From positions 1 to 7,678 of the forward strand of contig JAUVCJ010000106.1 in the NCBI GenBank assembly GCA_030595765.1: DNA of 7,678 bases, in the 5' to 3' direction. The position numbers and the translations under genes were made by a program. The DNA is from Thermoplasmatota archaeon. Its GTDB lineage: Archaea; Thermoplasmatota; Thermoplasmata; GCA-020350865; JAUVCJ01. Below are positions 1 through 5,019 of this stretch, in pieces; within the stretch, counting starts at the first letter, position 1, and each line of letters begins with the position of its first letter. The notes under the pieces are model-generated. The model was not told the DNA's origin and did not search any database. It was given only the letters and a program-made list of their open reading frames with translations.

Positions 1-81
1 AGAGTTTGAGAGCAGGGGAAATCCACAGGATTTCTCCGTGACCAGCCTAAGCTACGGGCCCATTGCGTTTGTTATGAGTCC

Positions 82-175
82 ATATCAGCCGGACGCTCCA
101 CGAACAAACTCGTTAGAGTTTGAGAGCAGGGGAAATCCACAGGATTTCTCCGTGACCAGCCTAAGCTACGGGCCC
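82..175 (-). tRNA. tRNA-Ile(GAU)-like 5' half with D-loop insert; no 3' half seen
   Basis: Read on the minus strand from 175, the sequence starts GGGCCCGTAGCTTAGG and continues CTGGT. This has the layout of tRNA positions 1-20: a 7-base acceptor strand, U8, A9, D-stem GCTT, A14, G15 and G18-G19. After a 56-nt interruption (154 to 99) it resumes at 98 with GAGCGTCCGGCTGATA: the D-stem partner GAGC, G26, anticodon stem TCCGG, then C32, T33, anticodon GAT (84-86) and A37. From position 38 on it no longer fits, because the expected CCGGA partner strand is absent and GGACT follows. No T-arm or 3' acceptor strand is found in the window. It could be the 5' exon of an intron-containing gene whose 3' exon lies left of the window, a split (trans-spliced) tRNA half, or a decayed duplicate. 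The tRNA resemblance is recognition from memory of archaeal tRNA-Ile, not a search result. Confidence 0.5.
99..154 (-). other. Structured 56-nt insert in the D-loop of the tRNA-Ile-like half
   Basis: This segment separates D-loop position 20 from the D-stem 3' strand. On the minus strand its ends pair as CACG (154-151) with CGTG (102-99). Inside are hairpin 150-142/138-130 with loop TGT (one mismatch) and a perfect 7-bp hairpin 122-116/111-105 with loop TAAC. Together these make a compact three-way junction. Its position and closed fold suggest an intron or inserted domain, but I could not draw a clean bulge-helix-bulge motif of the kind cut by the archaeal splicing endonuclease. Confidence 0.45.
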
Positions 176-381
176 ATTGCTCTGCAATGAGCCCTAGGTC
201 GGGAAATGGATGCCATTTCCCTCACTACGGGCCAGTCGTTGAACGCCAAGCCCTTGCTCGTGGCAAGAGAACTTGCCACTCACTACGGGTACTCCTTGAT
301 TGGAGAACCCAGTTGTCCAGATACATATCTGGGCAACATTGCCCATTACTGAGGAAGCCGCCTATCATTGTTCCTCTTTTT
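170..381. ncRNA. Chain of hairpins with recurring CTACGGG linkers, candidate structured RNA
   Basis: Stems alternate along this stretch: 170-180/184-194; 201-209/213-221 (perfect 9 bp, loop ATG); 229-232/250-253 with an inner 237-239/243-245; 260-267/272-279 (perfect 8 bp); 287-290/307-310 plus 292-295/302-305; 312-322/327-337 (11 bp including one GT pair); and 351-356/371-376. The linker CTCACTACGGG occurs at 221-231 and 279-289, with related forms at 165-172 and 344-351. The spacing between its TAC cores is about 59, 58 and 63 bases. Stem sequences differ while the arrangement is kept, which is what conserved RNA structure looks like. GT pairs favour neither strand clearly. The terminator-like end at 377-381 favours plus, and the tRNA-like start at 175 favours minus. 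I do not recognise the family. Confidence 0.4.
351..381 (+). terminator. Possible terminator: 6-bp stem plus T5
   Basis: GAGGAA at 351-356 pairs with TTCCTC at 371-376 and is followed directly by five T residues (377-381). Archaeal termination mainly needs the T-run. If the hairpin chain is transcribed rightward, this would end it. Confidence 0.35.
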
Positions 382-426
382 AACCATTACGGTTTGATGG
401 GGTGCCCACCAAGATGGGAAATGTGA

Positions 427-509
427 CCTTGCTTTCGTTTCAATCCGGCGTCTCTCAGCTTCTTCTTTGTACTTATTTAGAATCTCTTATTGAAGCCTTA
501 TTGAAGATA
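427..509. other. Short region downstream of rdgB, no gene seen
   Basis: This stretch holds no supportable ORF. CTTATTGAAG occurs twice in tandem (486-495 and 497-506), just past the rdgB stop. No T-run terminator for the leftward operon is evident. Confidence 0.5.
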
Positions 510-1073
510 TTATTGACGATTTTTATGAGCAAGGAACTGCGCCATCTTTGCAAACGCTCTGCCTCTGTGGGATAGCTCGTTCTTCTCATCCATACCCATC
601 TGGGCGAATGTGAGGGGCTTCTCCTCTGGTACAAAAATAGGGTCGTATCCGAATCCCTCTTCTCCGCGAAGCTCCTCGATGATGGTGCCCTTGCATTCGC
701 CATTGAAAAAGTGGTGGCTACCGTTCTGAAGGCGCAATCCGATGCAGGCCTTGAAGGTGGCGGCTCTGTTGTCATTGCCTTCTAGGAGTTTGAGGATCCC
801 GGAATTGCCAAGCGTTTTGAAAACATAGGCCGAGTAGACCCCTGGGAAGCCATCAAAGGCGTCTATGAATAGGCCTGCATCGTCGAGCATCACAGCCTCT
901 TGTGTGTGCTGGCAGAGCCAATCCAGTCCCTGGGATGCCACCTCCTCAAGGGCGTCAGCCTGCATTTCCGGGTATGGTAATTTCAGCTGAACTACCTGGA
1001 TGCCAAAGCCAGCCAGCTTGGCCTTTGCTTCTTCAGCCTTGTTCTTATTGCCTGTTGCGAAGTTCAATATCAT
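510..1073 (-). CDS. rdgB: XTP/dITP pyrophosphatase (RdgB/HAM1/Ham1p-like)
   Basis: This family hydrolyses non-canonical purine triphosphates (dITP, XTP, ITP) to the monophosphate and pyrophosphate in the cytoplasm, keeping them out of DNA and RNA. The 187-residue product is full length for the family. It opens with the nucleotide-binding TGNKNK (residues 7-12). It then has DDAGLFIDAF (64-73), where the metal-binding and catalytic acidic residues sit, followed by FPGVYSAYV (76-84). Base recognition motifs follow: GFGYDPIF (140-147) and SHRGRA (168-173). The start ATG (1073-1071) overlaps the upstream kae1-bud32 stop in an ATGA tetranucleotide, so the two are almost certainly cotranscribed and translationally coupled. 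It ends in TAA. All signature residues are present, and nothing suggests decay. Confidence 0.96.
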   Translation of the reverse strand: MILNFATGNKNKAEEAKAKLAGFGIQVVQLKLPYPEMQADALEEVASQGLDWLCQHTQEAVMLDDAGLFIDAFDGFPGVYSAYVFKTLGNSGILKLLEGNDNRAATFKACIGLRLQNGSHHFFNGECKGTIIEELRGEEGFGYDPIFVPEEKPLTFAQMGMDEKNELSHRGRAFAKMAQFLAHKNRQ

Positions 1074-2803
1074 GCGTATCGTCCCCTTGATTCTATCTCC
1101 TTCATCTTATCCAGCGCCTTTTTGGCAGCAACCGGATCTTTTCTGGTATCCAGGTAGCTTTCGAATGCGGCATCGAGGTCCTGAATATGCTGGACATGGG
1201 CGGATTTAAATGCTTCTTCCAGAAGGTGCAGGTCAACCCCTTGCGCCTCTGGCTGGTCATCCATGGATGCAAGTCCAAAATCCAGCAGCGCCACCTTTCC
1301 TTCCGGGTTCGACCCTTTAACATCCCTGTGGCTCTTCTCATCATTCTTATTTGCAGGCACCCACATCAAATTAGAGGTTGTCAGGTCTCCGTGCACAATG
1401 CCGCCATCATGTAGCCTGGCAACCACGGCTCCCACCTCTGCTAGACGTTCACGTCTAAACCCCTGGCTCCATTCATCTAAGACACACTTTAGTGGAACTC
1501 CGTGAAGATGCTCTATCATGATGATGCTCTCTAACGGGTCGATGTCAAGAACCACTGGGGTGGGCACTCCCAAACATCTGGCCCTGGACAGCAGTTTTGC
1601 CTCCATCTTTGTGCGCTGTTTTCGTATTGTGGTGTCCAGGCTTTTGTCCCTGTAGCCCTTTGGGACCCTAGCCTTGGAGACAGCTTGAACTCCGTAATGC
1701 CTAGTCAAATTAAGAGTGGCCTCAGCTCCCTGCTTTGGGAAGCCATGGTCATTATTGCCCCGGGTAGGAGATCCCATGCTTTGGGGTTCCAGGTTGGATT
1801 TAGCTACGATGTTACATGTTTCTTCATTGCGCCACACAACATCAACCTCGTCTGTTCTGAACTTCTGATTGACTCCGCTATCCTCTATGCTGGTCTCTAA
1901 TCCTGCATTGTGCATCAATATCCCAGTCCATGCGATCATGGCCCCGTTATCCACGCAAAGACCACCAACTGGACGGAATACTTCTGTTCCACGCTCATTG
2001 GCCATGGTTGCGGTCATTTCAAATAAGCGCTGGTTGCGCACTACTCCCCCGCCAAGCAGAACCTCTGATTTATCGGTATGCGCCATCGCCCTTTCTGTTA
2101 CTTCGACAAGCATTGCAAAGCATGTTTCCTGGAGGGAGTGACAAATGTCTGGTAGCTTCGCTCCTTTCTCAACCTGGCTTATTGCTGCTGTGAGTATCCC
2201 TGAGAACGCAACATCCATTCCCTTTACTGAGTAGGGCAGCTCCAGAAGGTGCTTGCCCTCAAGCGCTAGCTCCTCGATCCTTGGGCCTGCTGGAAAGGGA
2301 AGCTCCAATGTCCTTCCGAATTTGTCAAGCATGTTGCCTAGGCCTATGTCTTGGGTCTCGCCGAACACTCTGTATTTGCCATTTATGAATGCTATGACTT
2401 GGGTGTTGGCTCCAGATGCGTAAAGCAGTACTGGATCGGTGCAGCCCAAAAGCCTTCCGATCTCAAGATGGGCAACACAATGGTTGACCCCGATCAATGG
2501 GATATCAAGCTGAAGCGAAAGGGCTCTAGCTGCCGTTGCCGCAGTTCTAAGGCATGGCCCCAACCCTGGACCCTGGGAGAATGCTATGAGCTCGATGTTG
2601 TTGGGTGTGACGCCAGCAATTTCCAGGGCTTCCTGGATGGCAAGTGGTAGAACTTCAGCATGGTGGTTGGCAGCCTCTCGCGGATGTATTCCTCCAGCTT
2701 CTGGCCTGTACATTCTTATGACGTTGGCCATAACTGTGCCTTTTTCATCCACCACTCCGACACCCAATGTATGGGCTGTCCCTTCCAGTCCCAGGCAGAG
2801 CAT
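1070..2803 (-). CDS. kae1-bud32: Fused Kae1 (TsaD/OSGEP-like) and Bud32 kinase, KEOPS complex
   Basis: Kae1 transfers the threonylcarbamoyl group to A37 of ANN-decoding tRNAs (t6A), and Bud32 is its partner atypical kinase/ATPase within KEOPS. The Kae1 part (about residues 1-325) shows EGTAHT near the start, GGIHPREAANHH (37-48), the metal-binding HCVAH (H108, H112), SGANTQ (130-135), GGGVVRNQ (251-258) and CVDNGAMI with D285. A variable linker (about 328-356) leads to Bud32, which has GAEA (359-362), ATP-site K377 in VSKARVPKGYR, HGDLTTSN (471-478, catalytic D473), LLDFG (506-510, D508) and a basic tail ending RGRYA. At 577 residues it has the length expected for the fusion, which is known in several euryarchaea. 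It ends in TGA, overlapping rdgB by 4 bases. No strong Shine-Dalgarno precedes the ATG, which fits a short leader. Confidence 0.97.
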   Translation of the reverse strand: MLCLGLEGTAHTLGVGVVDEKGTVMANVIRMYRPEAGGIHPREAANHHAEVLPLAIQEALEIAGVTPNNIELIAFSQGPGLGPCLRTAATAARALSLQLDIPLIGVNHCVAHLEIGRLLGCTDPVLLYASGANTQVIAFINGKYRVFGETQDIGLGNMLDKFGRTLELPFPAGPRIEELALEGKHLLELPYSVKGMDVAFSGILTAAISQVEKGAKLPDICHSLQETCFAMLVEVTERAMAHTDKSEVLLGGGVVRNQRLFEMTATMANERGTEVFRPVGGLCVDNGAMIAWTGILMHNAGLETSIEDSGVNQKFRTDEVDVVWRNEETCNIVAKSNLEPQSMGSPTRGNNDHGFPKQGAEATLNLTRHYGVQAVSKARVPKGYRDKSLDTTIRKQRTKMEAKLLSRARCLGVPTPVVLDIDPLESIIMIEHLHGVPLKCVLDEWSQGFRRERLAEVGAVVARLHDGGIVHGDLTTSNLMWVPANKNDEKSHRDVKGSNPEGKVALLDFGLASMDDQPEAQGVDLHLLEEAFKSAHVQHIQDLDAAFESYLDTRKDPVAAKKALDKMKEIESRGRYA

Positions 2804-3004
2804 GAGATTGGGTTAGTGCAAGTTTCGTATTTGAGGTTTTTTGGCAGTTTGGGGAATATTCTGGGTTGATTGGAAAGGGATTTCTGTGCCGATTGAGGGT
2901 ATGCCACTATAATTGGAGGGAATATCTATACTGATTGGTGGCCACTATAATCGATTGAGCCAGCCAACAGAACTTTTTTATAACCTGGCATCGATTCGGT
3001 ATTC
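2804..3004. promoter_or_regulatory. Divergent intergenic region with repeated GCCACTATAAT elements
   Basis: This 201-bp spacer separates minus-strand kae1-bud32 from the plus-strand zinc-finger-like gene, so it must carry both promoters. GCCACTATAAT appears at 2903-2913 and 2941-2951. CGATTGAG appears at 2890-2897 and 2952-2959, and TGATTGG at 2867-2873 and 2932-2938. The AT core of the 11-mer could act as a TATA element on either strand, or the pair could be an operator. For the minus strand only a weak TATA-like AAATAC (about 2827-2832) lies at the usual distance from the kae1 start. Confidence 0.5.
2974..2983 (+). promoter_or_regulatory. TATA box of the 74-residue gene, leaderless
   Basis: TTTTTTATAA at 2974-2983 is centred about 26 bases before the ATG at 3005. 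That is the archaeal TATA-to-start-site distance, so transcription should begin at or beside the start codon. No Shine-Dalgarno is present, consistent with a leaderless mRNA. Confidence 0.6.
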
Positions 3005-3229
3005 ATGCCATCCAAGAGGGAAGAGCCTGGAAGCCAGGAATGTAGTGTCAAGGGCTGTAAGAACGAGACAAAGCGTTCCATGTCTGCTAAGAAAGTTAAG
3101 GAATCCATGCCAAAACTGACACTGGAAAAAGATACTGGCAAGCGTGCAAACCTTTGCAAGGATCATTATAAAGAGTTCAAAAAGGCCAACAAGGAAGAGA
3201 GGTTGGCAGAACGCCTGAGCTGGAGTTGA
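3005..3229 (+). CDS. Small basic protein with CX4C...CX2H putative zinc site
   Basis: The 74-residue product has C13 and C18 (CX4C) and C51 and H54 (CX2H), a spacing compatible with one zinc ion. Between them lies a lysine-rich stretch (19-48), and a charged, helix-prone tail follows (55-74). The composition is strongly basic, suggesting nucleic-acid or ribosome contact, but that is inference. It resembles small uncharacterised zinc-ribbon-like proteins seen in archaea, and I cannot name a family. The gene stands alone with its own leaderless promoter. It diverges from kae1-bud32, and the next start is 208 bases downstream. The coding evidence is the open frame, the paired metal ligands and the well-placed TATA box. 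Confidence 0.75.
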   Translation: MPSKREEPGSQECSVKGCKNETKRSMSAKKVKESMPKLTLEKDTGKRANLCKDHYKEFKKANKEERLAERLSWS

Positions 3230-3238
3230 GCAACCATA

Positions 3239-3345
3239 GCATAAATGCAGCTTAACCCCCAGAACATAAACATAAAGCCTCCAGAGCATGAACGCAGCTT
3301 AGCCCATAACATAAGTATTAAGCCTCCAGAGCATGAATGCTATTA
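3239..3345. repeat. Degenerate tandem repeat, about 2.3 units of 45-47 bp
   Basis: The units begin at 3239, 3286 and 3331 with GCATAAATGC, GCATGAACGC and GCATGAATGC. The first two continue through CAGCTTA and end with TTAAGCCTCCAGA or AAAGCCTCCAGA; the third decays after about 15 bases. They contain repeated AACATAA. No ORF spans them. The repeat occupies the spacer between the zinc-site gene and the KaiC cluster. Confidence 0.8.
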
Positions 3346-3403
3346 ATCTATAGAAGCAGAATTCTGATTGTGTTCCTGTTGAACATCCAGCGCATTTGGG
3401 AAA

Positions 3404-3413
3404 CCATTATATG
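3404..3413 (+). promoter_or_regulatory. TATA box of the KaiC-like cluster
   Basis: CATTATATGC around 3404-3413 is centred about 29 bases ahead of the ATG at 3438. That would place the transcription start a few bases before the start codon. It is the only clear promoter before the KaiC-UbiA cluster. Confidence 0.55.
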
Positions 3414-3437
3414 CATAAATCAGAATAGGACTACTGT

Positions 3438-4214
3438 ATGGGTTCTGAGAGCTTGGAAGCCAGTGAAGGCATAGCCAATATCGACAGGGACAAGTGTCGA
3501 ACCGGTATTGATGGATTGGACAACATCCTTAATGGTGGCATCCCCCGAGGCAATACCGTTCTAATTACTGGCTCCTGCGGTACAGGTAAGACCACCATGA
3601 GCCTTGAATATCTGGTACATGGTGCATCCAACGACGAGCCATCACTTTTCATATCTGTAACTGAAGATACATCCAAGTTGCTGAACAACATGATACCCTA
3701 CGAGTTCTTTGATAATACTCTTATCGAGAACGGCAAGCTTGTTCTGATAGACATGCCAGTTATGTATAAAAGGCTGGGCCTGGACAAGTCCGAGTTCACA
3801 ACCGAGGACATAGACGTGATTGTTCAGGCTATTGGTGACATCGTAAAGGAACTGGGTATAAAGCGACTTGTCATCGACTCGATCACCAATGTTTGTTTTC
3901 AGCTCAAGACCAACGAAAAGATCCGTGACTTCATACTCCAGTTAGGAAAGGTCCTTTCAGGCCTTGGCTGCACATCTTTGCTGGTGTCCGAGATATCGCC
4001 TGCAGAGCAGAGGTACTCTCTTTATGGTGTGGAGGAAGCAATCGCTGACGGCATAATATTAATGAGCAACCTTGAGAGAAGAGGTGACCTTCTAAGAACG
4101 CTTCAGGTTGTCAAGATGCGGGGCACGACCCATTCTAGATCCAAATATGTGCTGGATATGACTCATATCGGGGTGCTTTTAGTGCCTTTGCTTAAGGGTG
4201 GAGGCGGGATCTAG
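3438..4214 (+). CDS. KaiC/RAD55-family RecA-fold ATPase with intact Walker motifs
   Basis: This is a single-domain, 258-residue KaiC-like ATPase, a family used in archaea for signalling and regulation (relatives include GvpD, RadB and FlaH). It has the family lead-in GIDGLDNILNGGIPRG (23-38), Walker A GSCGTGKTT (45-53, K51), acidic E76-D77 after the second strand where KaiC carries its catalytic glutamate pair, and Walker B RLVIDS (143-148, D147). Near the C-terminus it has the KMRGTTHSRSKY motif (226-237) that in KaiC proteins contacts nucleotide across the subunit interface. It should therefore bind ATP and oligomerise. No receiver, DNA-binding or membrane domain is attached. It is first of three KaiC-fold genes and the only one with all ATP-binding residues. 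It ends in TAG, which is followed at once by an in-frame ATG. Its partner and signal are unknown. Confidence 0.9.
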   Translation: MGSESLEASEGIANIDRDKCRTGIDGLDNILNGGIPRGNTVLITGSCGTGKTTMSLEYLVHGASNDEPSLFISVTEDTSKLLNNMIPYEFFDNTLIENGKLVLIDMPVMYKRLGLDKSEFTTEDIDVIVQAIGDIVKELGIKRLVIDSITNVCFQLKTNEKIRDFILQLGKVLSGLGCTSLLVSEISPAEQRYSLYGVEEAIADGIILMSNLERRGDLLRTLQVVKMRGTTHSRSKYVLDMTHIGVLLVPLLKGGGGI

Positions 4215-4268
4215 ATGCAGGCCAGGTATGAGAGCTCGATAACTGTTGGTGAGGTGAGAATTGCATGA
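4215..4268 (+). CDS. Possible 17-codon ORF between two KaiC-like genes
   Basis: ATG follows the TAG of the first KaiC gene with no gap and in the same frame. The 17 codons encode MQARYESSITVGEVRIA and end in TGA, overlapping the ATG of the next gene as ATGA. It could be a coupling mini-gene, a C-terminal extension made by stop readthrough, or chance. It has no Shine-Dalgarno of its own, and three of the seven stop codons seen here are TAG, so TAG is an ordinary stop in this organism. Confidence 0.25.
   Translation: MQARYESSITVGEVRIA
4251..4257 (+). promoter_or_regulatory. Ribosome binding site of the second KaiC-like gene
   Basis: GAGGTGA ends 7 bases before the ATG at 4265, a good archaeal Shine-Dalgarno match and spacing. 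It supports 4265 as the start, in contrast with the first gene of the cluster, which has little or no leader. Confidence 0.6.
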
Positions 4269-4861
4269 GTATTTCTAGAGACATAGTCAAGCAGATAAAG
4301 GAACTGCCACCATCAGCAGCCATTGCACTGAACACCAATGTTGATGGCTACATCGAGGTTCTAAGAGCTGCCCTGGACATGCTTCCTGCTGACTTGGACC
4401 TGGAGTGCATATATATCACCACCTCTCTACCATCTCAGTCCATACAGCATGTCCTGAAACTTCTGGAGGTCGATATGGACAGGGTGCATTTTATTGACTG
4501 CATCTCTCAAATTATGGTTGGAGCCACCACCAATGACCCCCGGATACAGTATGTAGAGAGTCCGACGATGCTTGAGAACATTATGATCAAGGTGGAATAT
4601 CTGACTAGAAGGTCAAATAAGCCCAACCTGGTTCTGCTGGATTCCATGAACTCTCTTGCAATACACAATAACATCAAAATACTTTCAGAGTTCCTTCACA
4701 TCATGGTTAACAACCTTAGGGCCAAGGAGGCTTATACTCTGATTATGTATCTTGAAGAGGAGGGCGCCGAGGAGATAGCTCGGATGCTTAACCTTGTATG
4801 CGATGCCAGCATTGATGTCACTACTATGCTGGATTCAATGATCAGCGACGATGAGGATTAG
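4265..4861 (+). CDS. KaiC-fold protein lacking a P-loop, probable pseudo-ATPase
   Basis: The 198-residue product follows the RecA/KaiC strand order but has no Walker A: the P-loop position reads ALNTNVDGYIEVL (21-33). The second strand and its end, CIYITTSLP (48-56), parallel VYITTSER of the third KaiC-like protein and FISVTEDT of the first. RVHFIDC (73-79) matches the next strand, and NLVLLDSMNSL (121-131, D126) keeps Walker B. It lacks the C-terminal KMRG-type motif, and the tail is acidic (SDDED). It is shorter than both neighbours. Nucleotide binding is unlikely. A structural or sensory subunit pairing with the active paralogue is a reasonable inference. Similar KaiC-like proteins without P-loops are known in archaea, but I cannot assign this one to a named family. 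Confidence 0.8.
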   Translation: MSISRDIVKQIKELPPSAAIALNTNVDGYIEVLRAALDMLPADLDLECIYITTSLPSQSIQHVLKLLEVDMDRVHFIDCISQIMVGATTNDPRIQYVESPTMLENIMIKVEYLTRRSNKPNLVLLDSMNSLAIHNNIKILSEFLHIMVNNLRAKEAYTLIMYLEEEGAEEIARMLNLVCDASIDVTTMLDSMISDDED

Positions 4862-5005
4862 AACTTGAGAAATTAGAATAAGATTAGACTGCGAACAAAG
4901 TTTAGAAGAACGACTCAAAATTAGAAGGATGAACTAGGATTTGAATGATTACTCAAGATTGAAATAATGACTCGAGATTAGAATAATGGATCAATATCAG
5001 AATTA
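4862..5005. repeat. A/G-rich degenerate tandem repeat of about 19-22 bp
   Basis: The spacer before the third KaiC-like gene is built from decayed copies of roughly ATGACTCGAGATTAGAATA. Clear copies run 4909-4928, 4929-4944, 4945-4966, 4967-4985 and 4986-5004, and fainter ones lie from about 4870. The spacer holds no ORF of note and ends at the Shine-Dalgarno of the next gene. The organisation suggests replication slippage, or a transcribed leader or binding-site array. Confidence 0.7.
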
Positions 5006-5012
5006 GGAGGTT
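5006..5012 (+). promoter_or_regulatory. Ribosome binding site of the third KaiC-like gene
   Basis: GGAGG at 5006-5010 lies 9 bases before the ATG at 5020. It is the strongest Shine-Dalgarno in the window and fixes this start. Confidence 0.75.
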
Positions 5013-5019
5013 TGAGATA

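Larger units (their letters stand above)
1..180. repeat. Exact 66-bp direct repeat, period 114 bp (1-66 and 115-180)
   Basis: The 66 bases at 1-66 recur without a mismatch at 115-180, separated by 48 unique bases (67-114). Each copy contains a strong hairpin with a 3-base loop (15-24 with 28-37; 129-138 with 142-151) and, read on the minus strand, the 5' end of a tRNA-Ile-like sequence (41-61; 155-175). The window begins exactly at the first base of a copy, so the array could continue leftward, or the window could start at an assembly break in a repeat. The perfect identity implies recent duplication, ongoing homogenisation or an assembly artefact. Confidence 0.95.

Noticed and set aside
1..180. 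66-bp repeats as a CRISPR array
   Set aside because: The repeats are too long, only two copies are present, and the content reads as tRNA with hairpins.
187..426. 79-codon plus-strand ORF
   Set aside because: It runs through the hairpin chain, its translation is low-complexity without recognisable motifs, and the RNA-like structure explains the region better.
437..446. GTTTCAATCC resembling the end of many CRISPR repeats
   Set aside because: It occurs once only, with no spacer-repeat periodicity around it, and no cas gene is in the window.
473..775. Minus-strand ORF overlapping rdgB
   Set aside because: It lies in another frame of a gene with all family motifs and has no recognisable domain.
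2716..2907. Minus-strand ORF across the kae1 start
   Set aside because: It is in a different frame from Kae1, which begins with the family's usual N-terminus at 2803.
4212..4214. TAG as a pyrrolysine codon
   Set aside because: Genes ending at 4861 and 5757 also use TAG, with no sensible extension beyond it, so TAG acts as a normal stop here. The 17-codon ORF is kept only as a low-confidence observation.
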